A DNA stretch of 64,000 nucleotides, taken from NCBI RefSeq assembly GCF_040218225.1, contig NZ_JAVJQO010000002.1:1-64000 (forward strand). Direction: 5' to 3'. The DNA comes from Gracilimonas sp. Lineage in GTDB: Bacteria; Bacteroidota; Rhodothermia; Balneolales; Balneolaceae. The position numbers and the translations under genes are program-made. The notes below the pieces were generated by a model. It was not told the DNA's origin, made no database searches, and worked only from the letters and a program-made list of their open reading frames with translations. Within the stretch, counting starts at the first letter, position 1, and each line of letters begins with the position of its first letter. Positions 55,765 through 64,000 of the stretch are shown here, in pieces.

Positions 55765-55921
55765 GGATAGTCTAAAGTCTTGTGAAGTTGCTATATAAAT
55801 TCCGAAGAAGTCCGGCGGAACGAGCACTACCTACCTGGTAATTATTTCATGGCATAGGTTCATCCTACCTACGGCAGGCAGGCGCTTTCGCTCAGAGTGA
55901 CTAAAGTCAGGCTTAGGTCAC
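55765..55921. repeat. inverted-repeat-bearing spacer
   Basis: CCTACCTACGGCAGGCAGG at 55864-55882 holds a CCTACC/GGCAGG near-palindrome of a kind repeated in many bacterial intergenic regions. The rest carries no gene. It lies between convergent genes and could act as a weak terminator. Confidence 0.4.
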
Positions 55922-56776
55922 TCAGTCGTAAGTGTAAAACCCTTCGCCGGTTTTGTTGCCCAATTTGCCGGCATCCACCATTTTAACCAAGAGCGGGGCC
56001 GGGCGATATTTCGGGTCTTTGAAACCTTCATACAACACGTTCAATATATCAAGGCACACATCCAGGCCAATAAAATCTGCCAGTCTTAGCGGACCCATTG
56101 GGTGAGCCATTCCCAGCTTCATCACTTCGTCCACATGTTCAGCTGTTGCGACTCCCTCTCCTACGCAAAAGATGGCCTCATTGATCATGGGCATCAGAAC
56201 GCGGTTACTTACAAAACCGGGAGCATCGTTAACAGGAACTGGTACTTTGTTCAATTTCTCTGAAGTAACTTTCACTACCTCATAGGTTTCATCATCGGTT
56301 TGGAGTCCGCGTACAATCTCGACCAGCTTCATCACCGGAACCGGATTAAAGAAATGCATCCCGATAAATTTTTCGGGGCGGGATGTTAAAGCCGCCAGCT
56401 TTGTGATGGAAATAGAGGACGTATTGGATCCCAGAATAGCATGATCAGGAGCAGCTTTGTCTACTTTTTCCCAGACGGTTTTCTTGATCTCAAAATTTTC
56501 GGGAACAGCCTCAACAACCAGGTCAACATCTTTTACACCTTTCTCCACATCCAGAAATACGGTGATTCCATCCAGTGTTGCGTTTTTCTTAGCCTCATCA
56601 ATCTTTTCTTTCTTCACCATGCGATCCAAATTCTTCTCGATGGTCGCTACGGCTTTATCCGCAAATTCCTGTTGGGTCTCGATGAGATGTACGGAAATGT
56701 CATTCATCGCAAATACATGCGCAATTCCATTTCCCATTGTTCCGCCGCCAATTACAGCTACTTTCTTTACGTCCAT
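55922..56776 (-). CDS. 3-hydroxybutyryl-CoA dehydrogenase
   Basis: This 284-residue enzyme has the NAD site VAVIGGGTMGNGIAHVFA, the NTSSISITKLA loop, GMHFFNPVPVMKLVEIVRG and NRVLMPMINEAIF, all typical of the HBDH/fatty-acid-oxidation family. It oxidises 3-hydroxyacyl-CoA, or runs in reverse for butyrate and polyester precursors. The gene stands alone, so the pathway cannot be assigned. Confidence 0.93.
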   Translation of the reverse strand: MDVKKVAVIGGGTMGNGIAHVFAMNDISVHLIETQQEFADKAVATIEKNLDRMVKKEKIDEAKKNATLDGITVFLDVEKGVKDVDLVVEAVPENFEIKKTVWEKVDKAAPDHAILGSNTSSISITKLAALTSRPEKFIGMHFFNPVPVMKLVEIVRGLQTDDETYEVVKVTSEKLNKVPVPVNDAPGFVSNRVLMPMINEAIFCVGEGVATAEHVDEVMKLGMAHPMGPLRLADFIGLDVCLDILNVLYEGFKDPKYRPAPLLVKMVDAGKLGNKTGEGFYTYD

Positions 56777-57246
56777 TCTATCCGGTTATTTTCAGTTTTT
56801 AATTTTTATCAGATTAGGACTTTTGGAAGCGTTTTTCAAGGCGATGGAGTTCCTTTTTTAGAAAAAATTCAGTCCTGTAAAAAACCTTCATTAACCTGAG
56901 TTCGATATAAGAAATGAGCATAGCAGACGAACAAATAGCGATTGTGATCATTCCCGCGAAGACGGGACTAGATATAGCCATAGAATCAGTTATTGATGTC
57001 TGGAAAACAATTGGGTTTCGGGCATTCGCCGCGAAATGACCACTCAATATATAATAACGACTATCTTTATATTGAACTGTCGTTAGTTAACGCGAATTCG
57101 ACAAAAAGTCTTTCTAGAGATCCATCAGACTGACTAGAAGCCATCAGGGCATAATCCAGATGCCAAAAATGACTCATTTTAACTTGACTTGAACTCATGT
57201 TTAGTTATGAGATTCAGAAAGGAAGGAAGGAAAACGAAAATTTGCT
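56777..57246. other. gene-poor region with a REP-like copy
   Basis: No convincing gene is present. A minus-strand 77-codon frame (56814-57047) translates the REP-like element and lacks similarity to any family I know. The REP-like copy at 56949-56968 has the arms TCCCG/CGGGA. The rest is AT-rich. Confidence 0.55.
56949..56968. repeat. REP-like palindromic repeat, second copy
   Basis: CATTCCCGCGAAGACGGGAC has an imperfect hairpin (TCCCG with CGGGA). It resembles the element at 3323-3352 in centre and flanks. Confidence 0.5.
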
Positions 57247-57945
57247 TTAAAAGTTAAACCGAAGATTAGCTGTTATCGCAGGCTGACCAAAAGTATCTAC
57301 ATAAGTAAAGCTAGCTTCAGGTACATTTTCTGCAAGATCTCGGGCATGAATAAAAGCACTGATACCGCTTACCATCCTGTTGGCTACCATAAGCGCTACT
57401 AAAGTGGGTAACTGACTGCGGTTACGTTCCACACGCTCTCTCGCATCCTGATACTGAAACCTTTGCGCTGTGCTTTCCCAACTCCATTGATTTGCAGGAG
57501 TATCCGGAATAACCTGATCCCAATTTCGTGTCCGGAGCTGTGCATCGTTGTAAGCAGAAAGGTTATCATAATTACCCACAGCGATAATATAATCTCTGGA
57601 TTTACCGGAGAGATTGGTGCTAGCTTTCGCTTGAGCAAAGGTGTAGTAATCCTGCTCTAAATAATTCGCGCGGGCATTAAGCCCAAAATATGAAAGAACC
57701 AGTACTACTTCCCCCGCAAGGTGATACTTGCCCCGATTCCAGTTATCATTATCGGCGTAATAATGTCCCCATCCCGGAACTGCCAGAGATCGCAGAAAAG
57801 CTCCACGTGGCGATGGAAGGTCTTCTTTTTGCTGAGCCCTAATATCGGTTCCCGTAGAAAATAGTAGTGCAAAAAGAATAATGAATATAGAATATTCAAC
57901 TTTGAATGTTGATCTGATCCGGAGCTCTAAAGTATTTGACTTCAT
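57247..57945 (-). CDS. DUF5683-like membrane-associated protein
   Basis: This 232-residue protein is marked by SLAVPGWGHYYADNDNWNRGKYHLAGEVVLVL, a segment seen in the DUF5683 family, followed by NYDNLSAYNDAQLRTRNW and a C-terminal VDTFGQPAITANLRFNF. A signal peptide or membrane helix (IFIILFALLFSTGTDIRAQ) is at the start. The first 24 residues before it are coded by a heptamer array at 57879-57913, so the gene's own start may have been altered. The function of the family is unknown to me. Confidence 0.65.
   Translation of the reverse strand: MKSNTLELRIRSTFKVEYSIFIILFALLFSTGTDIRAQQKEDLPSPRGAFLRSLAVPGWGHYYADNDNWNRGKYHLAGEVVLVLSYFGLNARANYLEQDYYTFAQAKASTNLSGKSRDYIIAVGNYDNLSAYNDAQLRTRNWDQVIPDTPANQWSWESTAQRFQYQDARERVERNRSQLPTLVALMVANRMVSGISAFIHARDLAENVPEASFTYVDTFGQPAITANLRFNF
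57879..57913. repeat. heptamer array inside the 5' end of the DUF5683-like gene
   Basis: These are five 7-base units in exact register on the plus strand: TAATGAA, TATAGAA, TATTCAA and two more. It is the inverted partner, in pattern, of 57941-57982. On the minus strand it codes for part of the signal-peptide region (STFKVEYSIFIIL). Confidence 0.75.
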
Positions 57946-57982
57946 TATTCTGTGTTCAACATTGATTATTCATTATTCTTTT
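57941..57982. repeat. heptamer array across the ccmF end and the DUF5683-like start
   Basis: These are six 7-base units in exact register: TTCATTA, TTCTGTG, TTCAACA and three more, all starting TT. It spans the start codon of the DUF5683-like gene (57943-57945) and the ccmF stop (57966-57968). Confidence 0.8.
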
Positions 57983-60464
57983 TCCGTTCTCTGCCCCAAT
58001 GTCGGAAAATCGAAATGCTAAATCCAGCCATCAGAATAAATGTTCCTGCCCATACCACAGATATAAACGGTTTCTCATCCGCCACAATAAGCACCCATTC
58101 CGGCTCATATTCTTCCTCAAGTCCGGTTACCGTTAGTTCAATATTGTTTTCCTGAGGGTTTATTTGGGTGAATTGAAATTCAAGATCAAAGTCTGGAACC
58201 CGGGCTGGCGGTGAATAGATGTAGCTTTGCCCGTCTTGGCTGTAAACAGCAAAAAGGGGTTCAAGAGTGATGACTCGATTGCTGGCAGGATGCATCAACT
58301 CAACCTGTGCTTTAACACCAATGGTCGTATTTGGCGGAAGTTCGGAAGTATCTGTTCTGGCATAGCTCACAAACCTGATTTTAAACTTGCCCACATCAAT
58401 AGTCTGACCCGGGTTTAGTTTAATTTTTTGAACTTCAGGTGTATCTGTTCCAGAGGTATCTTGCAGGGATGCATTTTGCATCATCCGGCGATTTTCACTG
58501 GCCCGGTCGTTTTGTTCCTGTACATATGAACTACCACCTACATATAAATAAATATCACTTAGCAATCCTGTTCTCACATCCGGATCTACCGACCATTGGA
58601 TATTCTCGGCAGTGGAAGTTGTCAGCATCGGATACACTTCCGGATTCATATAGAAAGTCTTGCCACCATCAACCGGCTCAAACTTAATTTTATAGGTTTG
58701 CTGTCCCCTGCGGATTGAATTGTCAAGTTCGTACCCTTCATAAGTCACAACATATCTGGAGTCTACTATAACCGGCTCATTCAGATTTAACAATAGCATT
58801 TCTTCTTTTTGGGTGACTTTAAAGCCTTGTTCATCCGTCACCTCTCCCCGTTCTACCGCGGTGTTATAGTTCGCTGTTTTCTGATCCACCAGATAGGAAT
58901 TATATGCAGATGAAGCTAAAATTCCGACCAAAAGTAATCCAAAACCGATGTGTGTAAGTGAACCCCCAATGAGCTTAGGATTCTGCATTGTTAAACGCAC
59001 CAGAACCCAGGCATTCCCTACCACAGCGAAGTACCCGCAAAAGAGATACACCATGTAGTAGATGTTCCGTACATCTCCAAGAATGATGGACAGGATAGTT
59101 ACCGCACTCGTAACCAGTAAGGGACTAATCAGAGCTGATGCCAGAGATTCAGCGTCATATTTTTTCCAGAAAAGGTACTGTCCCAACACCGTAAAGATGG
59201 CCATTATCATAGCAATGGGCATACTCCAGTCGTTATAAAAACTTATTTCCGGGGGAGTGGGATTTTCTACAAATAATTTACCGATAATCGGAGAACTGGT
59301 TCCTAAAATAATAACCAGGCCAAGTATGAGAAGCAGCATCGCTCCGGTGACCGTCATAAATTCACGGCTCAGGAATTTAGCTTCTTTATCTGGTGAAGGA
59401 AGCTCCTTGTACCTCCAAAAGAAGAGCCCCAGACCTACTCCGGTTACTACTACCATAAAAGCCAGCAGCTGATTGTACAATCCTAAATCCACGAAACTGT
59501 GAACGGATGAACTTCCCAGAATTCCGGATCGAGTCAGAAAGGTTTCATAAACAATTGCTACGTAAGCAAGTATGGCAAACAGAATCGATGATTTTTGAGC
59601 CACTGAGCTCTTACGTTGAATAATCATAGTGTGAATGCCCGCCGTACCGATCAGCCATGGAACCAGGGATGCATTTTCAACCGGATCCCAAGCCCAATAA
59701 CCTCCGAATGAAAGCGTGACGTATGCCCAATATCCCCCGAGAAAAATGGCGGTCAGTAAAGCTACATTTGCACTCAGTGTCCAAGGAAGTGCCGGCCCAA
59801 TCCACTCATTATACTTTTGCTTCCACAGCGCGGCCATGGCAAAGCAGTACGGGATGGTCATCATCGCAAAACCCACAAATAATATAGGCGGATGAATCAT
59901 CATCCAGGGGCTTTTTAGCAAATCATTTAAGCCGCTTCCATCCTGTGGAACAAAATCAGGATTAGTTTGCAGAAACGGAGCATTTGGCATTTCTTCAGCG
60001 ATGGTTCGGAATGGTGAGGCTCCCAGTTTTAGCCCAAAAATATCCCATCCCAAAAGCATGGATAATAAGAATACCTGTGTAAGTGTCAGGAAGAAAAGCA
60101 CCGGAGCCTTATATGGTTCCCTCGTCCACTTCATCAACCCAAAACCAAAGAAAGCGGAAATGAGAATCCAGAGCATGAAACTGCCTTCCTGCCCTCCATA
60201 AAAAGCTGACCAGAGATAACGCGGGGCTAAATCAAGACTGGTATAATTGAATACATAATAATATTGAAACTGATGCTGGAAAATCAGATAAACCAGGATT
60301 CCGGAAGCAACAACAAGAAAAGCTGCTTTTGTGGCAAACAGCCAGTTGCCCACTTTCAGGGTTCTGTTTTCATCCCGGTTTGCTGAAATGAAATAGAAGA
60401 TCATGGCCGCCAGAGAAGTTACAAAAGAAGCGGAGATCAGGATTTTACCAATTGTTCCTAGCAT
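57966..60464 (-). CDS. ccmF: cytochrome c haem lyase CcmF
   Basis: This 832-residue membrane protein has the tryptophan-rich WWD domain in FGGYWAWDPVENASLVPWL and the typical CcmF helix pattern, then a C-terminal periplasmic domain of about 250 residues, longer than in E. coli CcmF (647). CcmF takes haem from CcmE and ligates it to apocytochrome c. The last codons lie in a heptamer array. It is 9 bases from ccmE. Confidence 0.95.
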   Translation of the reverse strand: MLGTIGKILISASFVTSLAAMIFYFISANRDENRTLKVGNWLFATKAAFLVVASGILVYLIFQHQFQYYYVFNYTSLDLAPRYLWSAFYGGQEGSFMLWILISAFFGFGLMKWTREPYKAPVLFFLTLTQVFLLSMLLGWDIFGLKLGASPFRTIAEEMPNAPFLQTNPDFVPQDGSGLNDLLKSPWMMIHPPILFVGFAMMTIPYCFAMAALWKQKYNEWIGPALPWTLSANVALLTAIFLGGYWAYVTLSFGGYWAWDPVENASLVPWLIGTAGIHTMIIQRKSSVAQKSSILFAILAYVAIVYETFLTRSGILGSSSVHSFVDLGLYNQLLAFMVVVTGVGLGLFFWRYKELPSPDKEAKFLSREFMTVTGAMLLLILGLVIILGTSSPIIGKLFVENPTPPEISFYNDWSMPIAMIMAIFTVLGQYLFWKKYDAESLASALISPLLVTSAVTILSIILGDVRNIYYMVYLFCGYFAVVGNAWVLVRLTMQNPKLIGGSLTHIGFGLLLVGILASSAYNSYLVDQKTANYNTAVERGEVTDEQGFKVTQKEEMLLLNLNEPVIVDSRYVVTYEGYELDNSIRRGQQTYKIKFEPVDGGKTFYMNPEVYPMLTTSTAENIQWSVDPDVRTGLLSDIYLYVGGSSYVQEQNDRASENRRMMQNASLQDTSGTDTPEVQKIKLNPGQTIDVGKFKIRFVSYARTDTSELPPNTTIGVKAQVELMHPASNRVITLEPLFAVYSQDGQSYIYSPPARVPDFDLEFQFTQINPQENNIELTVTGLEEEYEPEWVLIVADEKPFISVVWAGTFILMAGFSISIFRHWGRERKKNNE

Positions 60465-60473
60465 AGAAGAGAT

Positions 60474-60869
60474 TTAACCTTGTGCAGCTTCGCTGAATTG
60501 ACTTGGGTCGGCATCGTTGTATTTAGAAGGACACTTCATCAGCATTTCGTTTGCATAAAAAGTATCACCCCTCATCTCACCGATAACCACCAATTGGTCG
60601 GCCTGTTCAAAATTATTGGGTTTGGGCTTGGAGTACACCACTTTTTTGGAAACACCGGATTCGTCTTTCATATAGAACACAAATCTCTTGGTTTCCAACG
60701 AAAATTCAGCTCCTTTTTCTTCATCCCAGGTACCCGGGATGTGAGCACTGCTCATTTCAGATGCACCTTCAAAAGTTGTGTAGGTACTAATACTTTCCCC
60801 AAAGTTGTACATCAACAGGGAGGTAAACCCAACAATGGCTACAATGCCTATAATCAGTTTTGGTTTCAT
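60474..60869 (-). CDS. ccmE: CcmE haem chaperone with Cys in place of the haem-binding His
   Basis: This 131-residue protein has an N-terminal anchor (IIGIVAIVGFTSLLMYNFG) and a small OB-type periplasmic domain (QLVVIGEMRGDTFYANEML). The haem-binding motif is MKCPSKY, so Cys113 stands where the classical HxxxY His would be (CxxxY). CxxxY CcmE variants occur in Desulfovibrio and in archaea and go with pathways lacking CcmH. It overlaps ccmD by 4 bases. Confidence 0.9.
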   Translation of the reverse strand: MKPKLIIGIVAIVGFTSLLMYNFGESISTYTTFEGASEMSSAHIPGTWDEEKGAEFSLETKRFVFYMKDESGVSKKVVYSKPKPNNFEQADQLVVIGEMRGDTFYANEMLMKCPSKYNDADPSQFSEAAQG

Positions 60870-61108
60870 GCGTCTTTTGATGATTGAATTTGTTCTTCCA
60901 GTTTACTCACTTTCTTATCTACCCGGAAAAGAAAAAACAGGAGTATAAACCAGATGATCAGGCTTACTCCCAACACTACATATATTAATTCGTTTGAAGA
61001 CATAAATTGAATGAATGCACCGGCATCTTCTGCCCCGGGAGCTCCACTCCAATTGTCAGAGTAGGCTTGAGTCAGGGTATCAACGACGGCGAGTGAATCT
61101 TCTTGCAT
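60866..61108 (-). CDS. ccmD: CcmD-like small membrane protein
   Basis: This 80-residue protein has one membrane helix (LIYVVLGVSLIIWFILLFFLFRV) followed by a charged coil (DKKVSKLEEQIQSS). This is the CcmD layout; CcmD helps release holo-CcmE from CcmABC. It lies 27 bases after ccmC and overlaps ccmE by 4. The N-terminal 38 residues before the helix are longer than usual. Confidence 0.8.
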   Translation of the reverse strand: MQEDSLAVVDTLTQAYSDNWSGAPGAEDAGAFIQFMSSNELIYVVLGVSLIIWFILLFFLFRVDKKVSKLEEQIQSSKDA

Positions 61109-61135
61109 TAATTTTAAATCTTATTGCATTGAAAT

Positions 61136-61792
61136 TTACGAATTCTCAATTTCGAATTGAACCTTTTTATATCTGTTAACTACATCGTAAATCCAAAAGC
61201 CTATAGCTATAAATCCGATGAATGCCGGGTATAAAATATAACGAAGTTCGTCGGCTGTAATCTCGCTAAAAGCAGGATTTCCATCTGCCCCGGGATGCAA
61301 GCTTGTTAATTGCCGCGGAACCACATACAATAAAAACGGTATGGTAGTAACTGCAAAAATATTATAAACAGCCGACAATTTTGCGCGCTTCTGTTCGTCA
61401 TCAAAAGCGGATCTGAGTACAAAATAAGCTACATAAATCATCAGAGCGAGAGCGGCCAGATTCATTTTAGGTTCAGCGAACGTCCACCATGAGCCCCATG
61501 TAAATCGCGCCCAAAGTGAACCCGTCAATAATCCACAAACCCCAAATGCGACTCCCACCATCGCAGCTGATGAAGCTTTAATATCGAATTCCATAACCGG
61601 TTCATTCAGATATTTAATGCTGTACCAAAAGCTTATAAGGAACAGCACAAACATGGTCATCCACATAGGTACGTGGAAAAAAATATTACGTGCCGTCTGT
61701 TCGAGAATGGGAATGTCAGGGATTTCAATCAAAAAGCCAGCAATGATAACGAGCGTCATCCAGCCGGCAACTACGTATTTCCAGGGTTTCAA
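61136..61792 (-). CDS. ccmC: haem-handling protein CcmC
   Basis: This 218-residue protein has six membrane helices and the tryptophan-rich loop FTWGSWWTFAEPKMNL, a divergent WWD motif. It loads haem onto CcmE. The start is a TTG at 61792; an ATG 11 codons in would lose part of the first helix. It is the first gene of ccmC-D-E-F. Confidence 0.92.
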   Translation of the reverse strand: MKPWKYVVAGWMTLVIIAGFLIEIPDIPILEQTARNIFFHVPMWMTMFVLFLISFWYSIKYLNEPVMEFDIKASSAAMVGVAFGVCGLLTGSLWARFTWGSWWTFAEPKMNLAALALMIYVAYFVLRSAFDDEQKRAKLSAVYNIFAVTTIPFLLYVVPRQLTSLHPGADGNPAFSEITADELRYILYPAFIGFIAIGFWIYDVVNRYKKVQFEIENS

Positions 61793-61887
61793 TAGTATGC
61801 GAATTTTATTAACTATGGCTACGTTTGCAATGCAAAATATACGAATTTACCCACGATAATCTGAGTATATAATCTGTAAAATCTGTT

Positions 61888-62391
61888 ATGAGTAACAACG
61901 AAAAATCCATCATTCTCACTCCCTCCTGGAAAGCTTTTTTCTGGCGGTATTTTTTTGGAGTAATTCTGACCCCGGTTTTAATTGGCATCTACCTGCTTTG
62001 GAAAACATGGAAAACACAGAAAGGCATTTCGTATAAAATCACTGACCGGAAAATTACGGTGGTAGATGGCCATATATCTCAGAATATTGATCTGGCAGAT
62101 ATCCGGCAGGCTGTTTCTGGGGAAAAGTCGTTTGGTGTTGGCTCTGTTGTCCTCAAAACAAGCGGCAGAAAGATTGAGCTTATCGGGCTGAAAAACCCGG
62201 AAGCGATCAGCAAATCAATAGAAAAAGCCGTTGAAGCTGAACTCAAAAGAATTGAAGCGGAAAAAGAAGCCAAACCAAGAGAATCGGAATACGACCCCGG
62301 TTCAATGGATCGGCTGGAATACTTGACTGGCCTTTGGCAACAGGGACTTATCGACGATCAGGATTTTAGGGCCGAAAAAGAGAAATTGTAG
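61888..62391 (+). CDS. PH-like domain protein with SHOCT-type tail
   Basis: This 167-residue protein has one membrane segment (FFWRYFFGVILTPVLIGIYLLW) at residues 17-38, then a bacterial PH (DUF304-like) domain (YKITDRKITVVDGHISQNIDLADIRQ) and a charged helix. The end, LEYLTGLWQQGLIDDQDFRAEKEKL, is SHOCT-like. The function of the family is not settled; it is a membrane-anchored cytoplasmic protein. It is divergent from ccmC and upstream of a secreted peptidase. Confidence 0.8.
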   Translation: MSNNEKSIILTPSWKAFFWRYFFGVILTPVLIGIYLLWKTWKTQKGISYKITDRKITVVDGHISQNIDLADIRQAVSGEKSFGVGSVVLKTSGRKIELIGLKNPEAISKSIEKAVEAELKRIEAEKEAKPRESEYDPGSMDRLEYLTGLWQQGLIDDQDFRAEKEKL

Positions 62392-62469
62392 CTATCCCGA
62401 ATTTTATCACAGCCTTTTACAAATATATCTCGTTTATTGTTCGCCTAATCTAAACATTATGGTTTTTCT

Positions 62470-64000
62470 ATGAACACATCTTTATTAAAATCAGCTCTTT
62501 TAGTCGCTTTTCTGGTCGCTTTATTTTCTAATACGGCATTTGCTCAACAAGCTAATTTCGAGGCTGCAGAACGTTTCACCGGTGATAAAATGGAAAAACT
62601 AATTGGAAATACTTCGGTATGGGCCCAATGGATTGAAGACACCAACAACTTTTGGTATACCTACGAAAACGATAAAGGTAAAAACTGGTATTTCGTAAAT
62701 GCTGAACGTCCGTCCCAGCGCCTTCTTTTTGACCAGGAAGAAATGGCGTCGCAACTTACAGAGATTTTTGAGCGTCCGTTCAATGCCAAAGACCTGGATC
62801 TGAAAGATTTTGAATATGACACAGATAAAGAGCGGTTTACTTTCCATGTGGACAGTATTCAATTCACTTATAATCTAAATGGAAACGACCTTATTAAAGG
62901 AGACTCGCTTGAAAAAGAAGAGCGCGAACGTTGGGCTACCTACTCTCCTGATAGTACATGGATTGCCTTTGCTAAAAATCACAATCTCTACATCATGCGT
63001 TCAGATGACGAAGACAGTACTGAGATTCAGCTTACCGATGATGGTGAACGATGGTTCAGTTACCAAGCTGATGAAGGCGACACTACCAGCGACAAACGCC
63101 TTCGAACCAATGCCGACTTTTTTGATGACGAAAGCAAACTATACATCACCAGAACAGATGACCGGAAAGTGAAAGAACTTTGGGTTATCGATGCTCTCGG
63201 AAAGCGTCCGGAACTTGAAACCTACAAATACTCCATGCCGGGCGATGAAGAGATAGGAATTCCACAGGTTGAAGTTTTTGATATCGCCAGCCGCAACCGT
63301 GTGATCATGGATACTGATAAATGGGAAGATCAGGAGCTCCGGGCTAACTATGGAAATCATCAAACCGGGGACTTTAAATCCACCCCTTCTGATAAACTGT
63401 ATATCTACCGCGAAAACCGGACTTCAGACAAAGTAGATATCCTCATTGGTGATACTGAAACCGGTGAAACTGAAGTTCTTCTAAGTGAAACCAGCAAGCC
63501 TTATTTCAACTGGAGTTTCCAGGATCTGGCTATTATCAATGATGGAGAAGAATACATTTGGTGGAGCGAGCGTACCGGCTGGGGACAGTTATATCGTTAT
63601 GATTCTGAAGGTAATCTCAAGAATCAAATCACATCCGGTAATTTTGTAGTGGGTGATATTGTTAAAATCGATACCGCGGCAAAAACCATTTATTTTGAAG
63701 GCTACGGCCGTGATGGAGATCATCCTTATTATGAACACCTGTACAGTGTTCGTTTTGATGGTTCGAACTTCAAACACCTCACTCCTGAAAATGCCGATCA
63801 CAGTATTTCAGAATCTGACAAAGGCAATTACTTTGTAGACAATTATTCACGTGTCGATATGCCAACCAAGTCGGTACTTCGGGACCGGAATGGAAAAGTG
63901 ATACTCACGCTTCAGGAGGTCGACATGGGTAAAGCTGAAGCTATTGGGTGGAAAGCACCGGAGGAATTTAGAATAAAGGCAGCAGATGGAGCTACCGACT
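62470..64000 (+). CDS. DPP-IV-type S9 peptidase, N-terminal part
   Basis: The open frame runs from the ATG at 62470 past the end of the window, 510 codons so far. A signal peptide (LLVAFLVALFSNTAFAQ) is followed by the beta-propeller of the S9B family (WATYSPDSTWIAFAKNHNLY, YSWRSERT-like EYIWWSERTGWGQLYRYD). The catalytic alpha/beta-hydrolase domain, including the Ser, lies beyond the window. Such exported enzymes cut dipeptides after proline or alanine. The start is fixed by the signal peptide. Confidence 0.85.
   Translation, partial: MNTSLLKSALLVAFLVALFSNTAFAQQANFEAAERFTGDKMEKLIGNTSVWAQWIEDTNNFWYTYENDKGKNWYFVNAERPSQRLLFDQEEMASQLTEIFERPFNAKDLDLKDFEYDTDKERFTFHVDSIQFTYNLNGNDLIKGDSLEKEERERWATYSPDSTWIAFAKNHNLYIMRSDDEDSTEIQLTDDGERWFSYQADEGDTTSDKRLRTNADFFDDESKLYITRTDDRKVKELWVIDALGKRPELETYKYSMPGDEEIGIPQVEVFDIASRNRVIMDTDKWEDQELRANYGNHQTGDFKSTPSDKLYIYRENRTSDKVDILIGDTETGETEVLLSETSKPYFNWSFQDLAIINDGEEYIWWSERTGWGQLYRYDSEGNLKNQITSGNFVVGDIVKIDTAAKTIYFEGYGRDGDHPYYEHLYSVRFDGSNFKHLTPENADHSISESDKGNYFVDNYSRVDMPTKSVLRDRNGKVILTLQEVDMGKAEAIGWKAPEEFRIKAADGATD

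Noticed and set aside
56814-57047. 77-codon minus-strand frame upstream of the dehydrogenase gene
   Set aside because: Its middle is a translation of the REP-like repeat and it has no recognisable family, signal or start context.
57879-57982. Heptamer arrays as a CRISPR array
   Set aside because: Units are 7 bases with no spacers and no cas genes; the pattern is a tandem stutter.

Overview
The window looks like a chromosomal piece of a Gram-negative bacterium of the FCB group, most likely Balneolota/Rhodothermota (Balneola/Gracilimonas-like). This rests on gene content: a T9SS plug protein, a PD40-BamA fusion, an ATP synthase operon without beta and epsilon, and inositol-phosphate synthase beside a cytidylyltransferase. 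It also rests on the near absence of Shine-Dalgarno sequences and on a few TAnnTTTG boxes of the Bacteroidota -7 type. No rRNA, CRISPR array or integrase gene is present.

Layout. 1-3.4 kb is accessory DNA: a gene cassette between two integron-type attC sites, then a TetR / MBL-fold hydrolase / SRPBCC operon with a consensus -35 box, a TGACCGGTCA operator and a strong Shine-Dalgarno sequence, followed by a dyad-rich non-coding block. 3.4-8.5 kb has an RND/MMPL exporter divergent from two secreted CrtC/AttH-like paralogues. 8.5-10.6 kb makes inositol phosphate and probably CDP-inositol. 10.8-17 kb is a surface-polymer locus (flippase, two sulfotransferases, CDP-glycerol-type transferase, Wzi-like protein). 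17-19 kb has MlaC and TolC. 19.2-29 kb is one long minus-strand run: guaB, a glycosyltransferase, an M23 peptidase with bactofilin, eight ATP-synthase genes, then tRNA-Ser and a terminator. 29-35 kb has small unknown genes, a lone ExbD, folD, an NtrC-type regulator, a PBP4-type dacB and ptsN. 35.4-39.8 kb reads ccmB, a four-helix-bundle gene between inverted heptamer arrays, holB, dapF and the T9SS plug gene. 39.9-53.3 kb is a minus-strand operon (rqcH-type gene, aroK, aroB, tamB, rnr, metalloprotease-PD40-barrel fusion). 53.4-57.9 kb holds unknowns, a SLATT-like protein, a hydroxyacyl-CoA dehydrogenase and a DUF5683-like protein. 58-61.8 kb is ccmF-E-D-C, followed by a PH-domain protein and a DPP-IV-type peptidase cut by the window end.

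The genes work mainly in energy and envelope biology: ATP synthase, cytochrome c maturation, outer-membrane assembly (TamB and the BamA-like barrel), capsule or sulfated polymer export, and peptidoglycan shaping.

The most unusual signals are: (1) short arrays with an exact 7-base period at three loci, one inverted pair bracketing the four-helix-bundle gene and a second inverted pair, without cargo, straddling the ccmF end and the next gene's start; (2) a CcmE whose haem-binding His is Cys (CxxxY), with no ccmG or ccmH in view; (3) the attC-bounded cassette; (4) a tRNA-Ser that begins on the last base of the atpG stop codon.
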